DNA of 5,669 nt from an uncultured Eubacteriales bacterium (GTDB lineage: Bacteria > Bacillota > Clostridia > Oscillospirales > Oscillospiraceae), in assembly GCA_902475435.1 (NCBI GenBank), contig CABRZL010000119.1, positions 1 through 5,669 on the forward strand, read 5' to 3'. The position numbers and the translations under genes were made by a program. Positions 1 through 5,511 of this stretch are shown piece after piece. Every line of letters starts with the position of its first letter. The stretch's first letter is position 1. Below the pieces are notes generated by a model. The model saw only the letters and a program-made list of their open reading frames with translations, had not been told where the DNA came from and did no database searches.

Positions 1-57
1 AATCCTGAGCGCCCGTTTCTTCGGCGTCAGCTTCTTTTTCTTTTGATTCTGTTTCAT
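1..57 (-). CDS. Sugar ABC transporter permease, MalG/UgpE-type (N-terminal 19 codons only)
   Basis: Only the first 19 codons are in the window, reading MKQNQKKKKLTPKKRALRI; the gene runs off the left edge. The ATG at 57-55 shares one base with the TGA stop of the upstream permease (TGATG), and AGAGGT at 65-70 lies 7 nt before it, so translation is probably coupled. An in-frame-shifted alternative ATG at 64-62 directly abuts that Shine-Dalgarno, leaving no spacing, and would give an acidic N-terminus, so it is disfavoured. A lysine/arginine-rich cytoplasmic tail ahead of the first membrane helix is typical of the second permease subunit of carbohydrate importers. The identity rests mainly on position: binding protein, first permease, second permease is the standard gene order. 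No domain is visible. Confidence 0.75.
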   Translation of the reverse strand, partial: MKQNQKKKKLTPKKRALRI

Positions 58-956
58 CACTCATACCTCTTTTCCAGTTTCCGACGGAAGAAGGAGAACA
101 GGATGGCAAATCCGCAGACAACGACAAAGAAAATAACCAGTGAACAGCATGCTTTGCCCATCTGCATATAATTGAACGCGTACTGATAAGACAGGATGTT
201 CAGGTTTTCTGAAGAATACCCCGGGCCACCCGTTGTTGTCGTGTAAATAATATCAAATGTTTTTAAGCAGTCGATCAACCGAAGCAAAACTGCCATCATG
301 ATAGTCGGGGTCAGGATGGGCAACGTAATATGCCGGATCAGCTGCAGTTCGTTGGCCCCGTCGATGCGGGCCGATTCTACCACAGACTCGTCCATTCCAC
401 TCAGTCCTGCCAATACAATCAGCATGATATTTGGGGTCCACTGCCAAATGTCGATGATGATCAGGGACATCATAACTGTGGAGGAACTGCCTAGCCATGT
501 GCCTGTGGGCAGGTGGAGAAAAGACAGCACCGTGTTGGCCAAACCGATGGTGGGATCATAAATCAGCTTCCACAGAATACCGACAGCTACCGGAGTGGCC
601 ACCATCGGCATCAGAAACACTGTACGGATCACATTGCTGCCGCGCTTGATCTTGTTCAGCAGCAGGGCGAAAATCACGCCAAAAATCATTTCAATGGTTA
701 CCGCAATGAAGGTAAACCAGATGGTTCTCCAAAATGCGCTTAAAAACCGGCTGTCCGTAAACAGTTCAATATAGTTTCCCAATCCTACAAATTCCTGGGC
801 TACCTTCGCGGACATTTTCCAGTCGAAGAAGGATAGCCGGAATGTGTAAAAAATGGGATAGATGACACAGATTAAAATAAAGGCGATGGTAGGAAGCGTC
901 ATGACATACTTGGCATTCCGATTTAAGAAACTTCCTGATTTTGCTTTTTTTCTCAC
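57..956 (-). CDS. Carbohydrate ABC transporter permease, MalF/UgpA family
   Basis: This is a 299-residue inner-membrane subunit of a binding-protein-dependent sugar importer, normal length for a UgpA-type permease. Hydrophobic segments lie near residues 19-40, 78-101, 112-132, 163-186, 217-237 and 269-291, giving about six helices. The EAA loop that docks on the ATPase is clear: ESARIDGANELQLIRHITLP, residues 194-213, with the key Gly at 200. The TTTGGPG stretch at 240-246 before the last helices is also typical. The start codon is GTG (956-954), preceded at 7 nt by AGGGGGTG, a one-mismatch Shine-Dalgarno. The gene follows the binding protein after 155 nt and overlaps the next permease by one base. 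Together the two permeases should form the heterodimeric channel. The transported substrate cannot be read from this sequence. Confidence 0.95.
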   Translation of the reverse strand: MRKKAKSGSFLNRNAKYVMTLPTIAFILICVIYPIFYTFRLSFFDWKMSAKVAQEFVGLGNYIELFTDSRFLSAFWRTIWFTFIAVTIEMIFGVIFALLLNKIKRGSNVIRTVFLMPMVATPVAVGILWKLIYDPTIGLANTVLSFLHLPTGTWLGSSSTVMMSLIIIDIWQWTPNIMLIVLAGLSGMDESVVESARIDGANELQLIRHITLPILTPTIMMAVLLRLIDCLKTFDIIYTTTTGGPGYSSENLNILSYQYAFNYMQMGKACCSLVIFFVVVCGFAILFSFFRRKLEKRYE

Positions 957-1022
957 GCAAAAACACCCCCTGCTCTTTTTTGATTACGCCAGTATCTAGT
1001 TCGCCATTTTCTGTTACACACT

Positions 1023-1047
1023 CCCCCCGGGTCAATGACCCGGGGGG
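1023..1047 (-). repeat. Very stable GC-rich hairpin between binding-protein and permease genes
   Basis: Perfect 12-base arms, CCCCCCGGGTCA (1023-1034) and TGACCCGGGGGG (1036-1047), flank a single base. A realistic RNA fold is a 10-bp stem closed by a 5-nt loop. CAC/GTG outside the arms (1018-1020 and 1052-1054) could add three pairs beyond an internal loop. On the minus strand the sequence after the stem is AGTGTGTAACAG, with no U-run, so it is not a classical intrinsic terminator. Comparable hairpins between binding-protein and permease genes (the malE-malF case) protect upstream mRNA from 3' decay and raise binding-protein yield. That role is inferred here. Confidence 0.8.
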
Positions 1048-1057
1048 TGGCGTGAGC

Positions 1058-1101
1058 GGCAGAACATACATAATTCACTCGGCCGAGATAGATGTTCTGC
1101 C
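1058..1101 (-). repeat. 10-bp inverted repeat with nested palindrome just after the binding-protein stop
   Basis: GGCAGAACAT (1058-1067) is matched by its exact reverse complement ATGTTCTGCC (1092-1101). The 24-nt spacer contains a second perfect palindrome, CTCGGCCGAG (1078-1087). In the mRNA this would form a long stem with an inner hairpin, beginning about 10 nt after the binding-protein stop codon and ending 10 nt before the GC-rich hairpin at 1047-1023. The two structures together fill most of the 155-nt intergenic gap. Function is unknown; mRNA stabilisation or a small dispersed repeat element are the likely options. Confidence 0.75.
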
Positions 1102-1111
1102 AGGGGTGCGT

Positions 1112-2461
1112 TTACTCTGCATCAAGCAGCTCTTGGACGAGGGTATTTACCTCATCCGCCTTTGCCTGAAGATCCTCGTCGGAGGCGCCCTCCATTGCCA
1201 TCGTCAACAGTTCACCGATGGCAGCTCTGGCCTCAGCGCCCTCGACCATGACAGGACGGTCATAGGAACGGGCGTTTTCATTGGCGTTGGTGGCAATGAT
1301 CACATCCAGCAGCTCTTCAGGATAAGCACCGGTAGCCTCTTCGTTCTCCCAGGTAGAAGTACGGGCGGAGGAGTTGCCGGCGATCATACCAATGACATCC
1401 TGCTCCTTGCTGGTGGCCCACTTCACAAACTCCCAAGCGGCATCCTTATTCTTGGAATACGGATTAATGCCCAGCGCCCAGGCAGTGATGTTGAAGGGAG
1501 TGGAGCCATATTCTTCCGTGGCCGGGAACTCACCATAGCCAACGCAATCACTGACCAGGGAGTTATCCGGATCGATGGCATAGGCATACTGGCTGTCGCA
1601 GTCAATGCGGATGGCCGCAGATCCCTGGCAGAACAGGTTGGAAGTTTCAGTCCAGGTATAGTTGACGGAACCGGGTGCGCAATAATCATTCACCAGTTTA
1701 GCGTAGAATTTGACTGCTTCCATGAACTCAGGGGTATTGACGGTCGCCGTCTTTGTCTCTGCGTCAAAGAAGTCGCCTCCGAAAGCATACAGGAATCCGG
1801 CGAACTGCGTCACAGCTGCATTTCCTTCGCCGCGCAGCGCCAGCGCATAAACACCGTTGTCGGGATCGTTCAGCGCTTCGCACATCTCCACCAGTTCATC
1901 CATGGTCTTAGGAGCTTCCGTATATCCGGCAGCTTCCAGCAAATCCATGTTCAGATAGAGCACCTCACGCTCGGTCATATAGGGAATGCCGTAGGGGGTA
2001 CCATTGATATCGCTGGTGGCATCACGGGAAGTCTGGAAGAAATCTTCATAGTCATATTCCTTCCCGGCCGCTTCAATGTAAGGGCTCAGGTCCTCCAGCC
2101 AACCGTTGTTGATATAGAGGGTGGAGTCCTGCAAAGGACGATAGCCGAACACATCCAGGTCTCCGCTCTCACCGGCGCAGGTGACCGAAACCTTCTGGGA
2201 CACCTGAGAATCCTGCATCTCCTCAATCTGAACTGTGATGCCGGTCTCTTCCTCAAACTGCGGAATATCCTCAATCAGCTGATCCATAAAGGCAGACGTG
2301 CAGACCACAACACTGATCGTAGTCCCGGCATAAGGCTTATCGCTATCGGTACCGGAACCGCCGGCGCTACCGCCGGCTGAGGAGGAAGCAGAGTTTCCGC
2401 CGCAGGCGACCAAACTGATGGTCATTGCAAGCGCCAGAACAAGGGCCAAGATTTTCTTCAT
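1112..2461 (-). CDS. Extracellular solute-binding lipoprotein of a carbohydrate ABC importer (family 1)
   Basis: This 449-residue protein captures the substrate outside the membrane and delivers it to the permeases. It has a lipoprotein signal peptide: MKK, a hydrophobic core, and the lipobox LVAC with the lipidated Cys at residue 20. A low-complexity Ser/Gly linker (about 21-37) tethers the mature domain. The body resembles MalE/UgpB-type proteins, for example the segment around GIPYMTEREVLYLNMDLLE and the later AWEFVKWATSKE region. Length fits the family (about 400-450). The ATG at 2461-2459 has AAAGGAG at 2470-2476, 8 nt away, the best ribosome site among the operon genes. It lies 32 nt after the dehydrogenase and 155 nt before the first permease, with hairpins in that gap. 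The ligand is not deducible; a sugar acid or its oligomer is a guess from the neighbouring enzymes. Confidence 0.95.
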   Translation of the reverse strand: MKKILALVLALAMTISLVACGGNSASSSAGGSAGGSGTDSDKPYAGTTISVVVCTSAFMDQLIEDIPQFEEETGITVQIEEMQDSQVSQKVSVTCAGESGDLDVFGYRPLQDSTLYINNGWLEDLSPYIEAAGKEYDYEDFFQTSRDATSDINGTPYGIPYMTEREVLYLNMDLLEAAGYTEAPKTMDELVEMCEALNDPDNGVYALALRGEGNAAVTQFAGFLYAFGGDFFDAETKTATVNTPEFMEAVKFYAKLVNDYCAPGSVNYTWTETSNLFCQGSAAIRIDCDSQYAYAIDPDNSLVSDCVGYGEFPATEEYGSTPFNITAWALGINPYSKNKDAAWEFVKWATSKEQDVIGMIAGNSSARTSTWENEEATGAYPEELLDVIIATNANENARSYDRPVMVEGAEARAAIGELLTMAMEGASDEDLQAKADEVNTLVQELLDAE

Positions 2462-2493
2462 TTTTCATTCTCCTTTCTTCATTGGAACAAATT

Positions 2494-3477
2494 CTATTTT
2501 TCAGAGCTTAACAGTTCCCGGTTCACAATATTGTGACAGGGCAAACCGTTGAGCACTTCAAATACACCATTCAGAGCCTCATCTACCATATTTTTTCTGG
2601 CTTCCAACACATTGCTTCCAATATGCGGAGTGATAACCACGTTCTCAATGGCTGCCAACTCTTCAGAGACATAAGGTTCGCATTCGAACACGTCTGTGGC
2701 CGCACCCCGAATCTCTCCGCTCTTCAGCGCAGTGACCAGATCGGCCTCGCTCATCACCGGCCCCCGAGCCGCATTGACAAAATAAGCGGTCTTTTTCATC
2801 TTCTGGAATGCAGCCAGATTTATGATGCCATGGTTTTCAGGCGTATAGGGCATATGGCAGCTGATCACATCCGCCTGCTCCAACACTTCATCGAAGGAGC
2901 CATAAACTGCATCCAGGGCCGCCTCCTCCTCCGGAGACTTCCGGAAGGGGTCATAGTACATTACCTTCATGCCAATCCCTTTGCAACGCCGAGCCATGGC
3001 CTGTCCAATACGTCCGAATCCCAAGATTCCCACGGTTTTTCCCATCAAAAACATGTCCCGGTCGAAGAACATCTTGGGATGACAAAGCTTTTCCTCCCTC
3101 AGTGTCCGATCGTACATCACCACACCTTTGGTAATGGCCAACATAATGGCGAAAGCCAACTCGGCGGTCGGTTCCGTCACCGTGGTTGGGGTGTTGATGA
3201 CAAAAATACCTTTCTCGGTGCACGCCTTTACATCGATATTGTCATAGCCTACGCCAAAATTTGCCACCGCCTGCATCCGATGAGCCATAGAAATCAGTTC
3301 CCCCTGAAAGGGAAACGCCGCAATGGTGAACATGGCATCAAATTCACCAATCATCTGTTTGACCTCATCCATGGTGAAGTTGGTCTTGTGCTCATCAGGG
3401 ACTGTAATATCAAACTTTTCCCGGAATGGTTCCAAAATTGCCTCAGGGATCCATCCCGTAATCAAAAGTTTTTTCAT
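2494..3477 (-). CDS. D-2-hydroxyacid dehydrogenase, NAD-dependent (glyoxylate/hydroxypyruvate reductase-like)
   Basis: This is a 327-residue cytoplasmic oxidoreductase of the D-isomer-specific 2-hydroxyacid dehydrogenase family, which interconverts 2-oxo acids and D-2-hydroxyacids. The nucleotide-binding GxGxxG is GFGRIG at 153-158. It is followed by YYDP with Asp176 at the end of the second strand, favouring NAD(H) over NADP(H). The catalytic triad is intact: Arg238 in NAARG, Glu267 in DVFECEP, and His285 in ITPHIG. The R-to-E distance of 29 matches SerA. An upstream family motif, NFGVGYDNID, is at 73-82. The protein ends soon after the catalytic domain, so there is no ACT regulatory domain as in classical SerA. 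The start ATG (3477) is 4 nt after the aldolase stop, and its AAGGA at 3485-3489 lies inside that gene, implying coupling. Substrate is unassigned; pyruvate, hydroxypyruvate or glyoxylate are plausible given the aldolase next door. Confidence 0.93.
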   Translation of the reverse strand: MKKLLITGWIPEAILEPFREKFDITVPDEHKTNFTMDEVKQMIGEFDAMFTIAAFPFQGELISMAHRMQAVANFGVGYDNIDVKACTEKGIFVINTPTTVTEPTAELAFAIMLAITKGVVMYDRTLREEKLCHPKMFFDRDMFLMGKTVGILGFGRIGQAMARRCKGIGMKVMYYDPFRKSPEEEAALDAVYGSFDEVLEQADVISCHMPYTPENHGIINLAAFQKMKKTAYFVNAARGPVMSEADLVTALKSGEIRGAATDVFECEPYVSEELAAIENVVITPHIGSNVLEARKNMVDEALNGVFEVLNGLPCHNIVNRELLSSEK

Positions 3478-3481
3478 CCAA

Positions 3482-4273
3482 TCATCCTTCCTTTCTTTTT
3501 ATCTGCCTGGCCAGCCTCAATGCGCTGGAGGATGCGTTGCGAATCCATTCATACTCATGGCATAAGAATATGTAATCAACCCCCATATCCACCCACATCT
3601 GCATTGCCGCTTCTCCTGGCTCGGAGGAAATTCCACAATGAATTCCTCTGCGCCGGCATGCGTCAAACACGGTTTGGATACATGCAAGATTTCTCTCAGC
3701 ATAAACCTCTCCCAATATTCCAAGCGATCCGGAAAGATCAAACTGCCCCACAATAATGGCATCAATTCCCGGGACATCCAGAATCTGTTCAATGTGTTTG
3801 ACTCCCTCAATATGTTCGATCTGGATGATTTTAAAGATCTGCCTATCTGCATTGTCCAAGTAGTCTTTCGTATTCACCAAGCCATAATTGTCGGCTCGAA
3901 ACGGACCCATACCTCGCACACCCTTTGGGGGGTAGGTACATGCTGCAATAGCGTTTTGGGCCTCTTCCGCCGAGCAGATCATGGGAATCACAATCCCATC
4001 CACGCCTGTCTCCAAAATTGGTTTGATCAATACCGGATCATTCCAAGGTACCCGCACTATGGCGGCAGCTCCTGCTCCCTGAGCCGCCATAACATGCAGT
4101 GTGGTATTGGCTTTATCCAACAGGGCATGTTCATTTTCGATCCACAGGACATCAAACCCCACGTTAGCCAGCAGCTCCGATAGAAATGGATCCTGAGAGC
4201 GGATATGGGTTCCGATTACCAGCTCGCCTTTCTTTTGTTCAAAAATCCGACGCAGCCGTCCAACTTCATACAT
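3482..4273 (-). CDS. HpcH/HpaI-family aldolase (2-oxo-3-deoxy sugar-acid / 4-hydroxy-2-oxo acid aldolase type)
   Basis: This 263-residue protein is the usual length for class II pyruvate aldolases with a TIM-barrel of the HpaI/GarL/RhmA group, which reversibly split 4-hydroxy-2-oxo acids to pyruvate plus an aldehyde using a divalent metal. Recognisable positions are WIENEHALLD with the likely catalytic His49, Arg74 in RVPWND, PM at 98-99 followed by SAEEA, YPPKGVRGMG at 114-123, metal ligand Glu153 in QIE, and metal ligand Asp179 in GQFDLSGSLG. The loop RADNYG (126-131) and the segment LCHEYEWIR (237-245) differ from the well-studied enzymes I remember, so the aldehyde substrate may differ. 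The ATG at 4273 has GGAGTG 7 nt upstream, inside the end of the DUF624 gene. The gene is separated from its neighbours by 6 and 4 nt. The metabolic role is inferred from family and context. Confidence 0.92.
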   Translation of the reverse strand: MYEVGRLRRIFEQKKGELVIGTHIRSQDPFLSELLANVGFDVLWIENEHALLDKANTTLHVMAAQGAGAAAIVRVPWNDPVLIKPILETGVDGIVIPMICSAEEAQNAIAACTYPPKGVRGMGPFRADNYGLVNTKDYLDNADRQIFKIIQIEHIEGVKHIEQILDVPGIDAIIVGQFDLSGSLGILGEVYAERNLACIQTVFDACRRRGIHCGISSEPGEAAMQMWVDMGVDYIFLCHEYEWIRNASSSALRLARQIKRKEG

Positions 4274-4279
4274 CTTGTA

Positions 4280-4978
4280 TCACTCCGTTTTTTCCGCTTC
4301 CTGCTGTTTTCCCGTTGCCGCTTCTTCGTTCAGCTGCCCGATCCGAAATCCCCGGGGTACATACTCTTTCGCTCCGTAACGGACCAGGACCCGCCGATAT
4401 ATCAAATTCATCCCATATGCGGTCAGGGAGAAACCTCCAAAACTCCAGATGGGAAGCAAAAAGCCGGAAACAGAACAGAGCGTGATTGCCACCGCAAGGA
4501 TGAAAAACAGTGCCAAGGTACTCAACAGATGGCGCAAACCAATGAGGCACGCAACCTTGAACAGCCCAATTGTGCTGTTTTCAAACTGGGCAAGCAGTAC
4601 CGGGAAATAAACCGCTATACAAAACCAGACAACACCTACGATGGCAATTCCCACTGCTGAAACACCTTTGAAGGGAAAATCAGTAACGGTCAGGCTATAA
4701 ACAGACAGTGTCATGAGTACAAAGATCCCTTCCAGCAGCACGCCCCCCAGCAGTCCTTGTTTCCAATCTCTGCGCAACGCCGGGAAAAAGCGGCGCCAGG
4801 CATCCGGATCTCCCGTGCGGTCATAGGCATTCACACAGTCCAGCAACGCGCCGGAGCTGAGGAAAATAGTAACCACCGGCAAACAACACAGCAGCCACAG
4901 TATGTTGGTTAAAATGAAAAACATAACATGCCGCATCATCTCAGAAAAACGGCTGTCTATGCTTAAAAATTTTCCCAT
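4280..4978 (-). CDS. DUF624 / YesL-like integral membrane protein
   Basis: This 232-residue membrane protein is the first gene of the operon. Hydrophobic segments lie near residues 18-40, 76-96, 106-130, 150-172 and 173-190. The first carries the family-typical NILWLLCCLPVVTIFLSSGAL pattern (about 25-45), followed by a short soluble loop with a Trp/Arg-rich patch (WRRFF, DWKQG). The C-terminus is a hydrophilic tail rich in Glu, Lys and Gln. Members of this family (YesL of Bacillus subtilis, PF04854) are repeatedly found beside carbohydrate ABC importers, but no biochemical function is firmly known. An accessory role in transport is a guess. The start ATG (4978) is supported by GGAGGGT at 4985-4991, six nt upstream. 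The stop lies 6 nt before the aldolase start and overlaps that gene's ribosome site. Confidence 0.9.
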   Translation of the reverse strand: MGKFLSIDSRFSEMMRHVMFFILTNILWLLCCLPVVTIFLSSGALLDCVNAYDRTGDPDAWRRFFPALRRDWKQGLLGGVLLEGIFVLMTLSVYSLTVTDFPFKGVSAVGIAIVGVVWFCIAVYFPVLLAQFENSTIGLFKVACLIGLRHLLSTLALFFILAVAITLCSVSGFLLPIWSFGGFSLTAYGMNLIYRRVLVRYGAKEYVPRGFRIGQLNEEAATGKQQEAEKTE

Positions 4979-5021
4979 ACTTTAACCCTCCGCCGTATGG
5001 CTGCCTATCTCCGCCGCATTC

Positions 5022-5037
5022 TTCCGGGATCCCGGAA
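5022..5037. promoter_or_regulatory. 16-bp perfect palindrome in the operon leader
   Basis: TTCCGGGATCCCGGAA reads the same on both strands. It sits 44 bp upstream of the DUF624 start and downstream of the candidate promoter, so it lies in the untranslated leader. It could be a dimeric repressor site acting as a roadblock or, as RNA, a 6-bp stem with a GAUC loop. No U-run follows, so it does not look like a terminator. No known regulator is recognised. Confidence 0.45.
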
Positions 5038-5046
5038 TTTCGCCTC

Positions 5047-5066
5047 AAAGATTTAACTAAGTCTTT
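5047..5066. promoter_or_regulatory. Operator-like imperfect palindrome near the expected operon start site
   Basis: AAAGATTTA (5047-5055) and TAAGTCTTT (5058-5066) are inverted repeats matching at 8 of 9 positions around a central AC. The site begins 6 bp downstream of the candidate minus-strand -10 at 5073-5078, so it would cover the transcription start, a classic repressor position. It does not match GntR (FadR-type), LacI or CcpA consensus sites that I can recall. The regulator gene is not in the window. Confidence 0.45.
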
Positions 5067-5072
5067 TTCAAA

Positions 5073-5081
5073 AGCATAGCA
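5073..5081 (-). promoter_or_regulatory. Candidate extended -10 promoter element for the operon
   Basis: On the minus strand the sequence reads TGCTATGCT, an extended -10 (TG, one base, then TATGCT, 4 of 6 to TATAAT). There is no convincing -35 about 17 bp upstream (TAGTAT at 5096-5101). A start near 5066 would give a leader of about 88 nt. It is the best candidate I found upstream of the DUF624 gene, but it is weak. An alternative TGTAAT at 5173-5178 also lacks a good -35. Confidence 0.3.
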
Positions 5082-5211
5082 GTTTGCCCTCGTAAATACT
5101 ATTGATGGCCACCCCAAATTTCATAATGGTACTTTTTCCACTTCGCACAAGCCATGTGTTTCATTTTAAAACATTACAGAAAAAGAAGAAAAATTCAAAA
5201 ATCCGCTCCAG

Positions 5212-5229
5212 ACATTTTCAACATTTTCA
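5212..5229. repeat. Tandem 9-mer ACATTTTCA x2 in AT-rich control region
   Basis: Two perfect adjacent copies of ACATTTTCA occupy 5212-5220 and 5221-5229, followed by the related AACAATTTCG (5230-5239) and the palindrome ACATATGT (5241-5248). They lie 25-60 bp upstream of the plus-strand -35 and in the far-upstream zone of the minus operon. They may be regulator half-sites or simply AT-rich promoter DNA. Confidence 0.35.
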
Positions 5230-5272
5230 AACAATTTCGTACATATGTCACAATTTTATTTGCATTTTTCTC

Positions 5273-5304
5273 TTGACATTTGTTTGTTTTTATGGAAGTA
5301 TAAA
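5273..5304 (+). promoter_or_regulatory. Candidate promoter for the ABC ATPase gene
   Basis: A perfect -35 TTGACA (5273-5278) is followed by TATAAA (5299-5304, 5 of 6 to the consensus -10). The spacer is 20 bp, longer than the preferred 16-18, which would weaken basal activity or call for an activator. The upstream DNA is very AT-rich, as expected for a promoter. A start near 5311 would give a leader of about 200 nt before the ATPase ATG. Confidence 0.45.
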
Positions 5305-5387
5305 TGCGAGCTCAGCATTCGAATGTTGTTCACCCATCCTCGTTCCCCTTGACTACTCCATAACTCTTAGTCCTGGGGAACTAAAAC

Positions 5388-5395
5388 GAAAGGAG
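5388..5395 (+). promoter_or_regulatory. Strong Shine-Dalgarno-like site with no start codon at normal distance
   Basis: GAAAGGAG is as good as the site before the solute-binding protein, yet no ATG, GTG or TTG lies 5-12 nt downstream. The nearest start codon is a GTG at 5415, 19 nt away, opening only an 8-codon frame. The ATPase ATG is 116 nt downstream. It may be the original ribosome site of the ATPase gene, now displaced. Confidence 0.5.
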
Positions 5396-5400
5396 TTTAT

Positions 5401-5504
5401 CCGCCGGGCCGGCGGTGCGGCAGTGTGGAGACCTGCCGTAACGTCTTCGAGGTTTCGCCCCCCGGAGGCGAGGAAGGTTGCGCAGAGGCGGACCTTTCAC
5501 GGCC
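5401..5504 (+). other. GC-rich hairpin-forming segment inserted between ribosome site and ATPase start
   Basis: Composition changes sharply at 5401, from AT-rich promoter DNA to strongly GC-rich sequence. Several inverted repeats can be seen: CCGCCGG/CCGGCGG (5401-5407, 5409-5415), CGGCAG/CTGCCG (5418-5423, 5433-5438), and TTTCGCC/GGCGAGG with two G-U pairs (5453-5459, 5467-5473). A long-range TCCGCC/GGCGGA pairing (5400-5405, 5487-5492) is an alternative to the first hairpin. The segment is bordered by TTAT on both sides (5397-5400 and 5505-5508). I recognise no riboswitch, tRNA or other known RNA in it. It could be a structured leader or a small inserted element. Confidence 0.45.
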
Positions 5505-5511
5505 TTATGCT

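Noticed and set aside
1023..1047. Intrinsic terminator ending the operon after the binding protein
   Set aside because: No U-tract follows the stem on either strand, and two permease genes that belong to the same importer lie downstream.
941..2380. A 479-codon open frame on the plus strand opposite the solute-binding protein gene
   Set aside because: It is exactly antisense to a convincing lipoprotein gene, has no recognisable domain, and begins across the permease start and the hairpin region. Long antisense frames are common in GC-balanced coding DNA.
2533..3756. A 407-codon plus-strand open frame opposite the dehydrogenase and aldolase genes
   Set aside because: The opposite strand encodes two intact enzymes with catalytic motifs. 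The antisense protein shows no family pattern and spans a gene boundary.
5415..5441. A possible 8-codon leader peptide starting at GTG 5415 after the GAAAGGAG site
   Set aside because: The spacing of 19 nt is too long for normal initiation, and the peptide shows no run of regulatory codons such as attenuators have.
5401..5504. A known riboswitch or structural RNA upstream of the ATPase
   Set aside because: I compared it by memory with T-box, TPP, cobalamin, SAM, fluoride, guanidine, SRP RNA and RNase P landmarks and saw none of their conserved sequences. It is kept only as an unidentified structured segment.
4979..5511. CcpA catabolite-repression (cre) site in the control region
   Set aside because: No stretch on either strand matched the cre pattern with its central CG and flanking TG/CA well enough to report.
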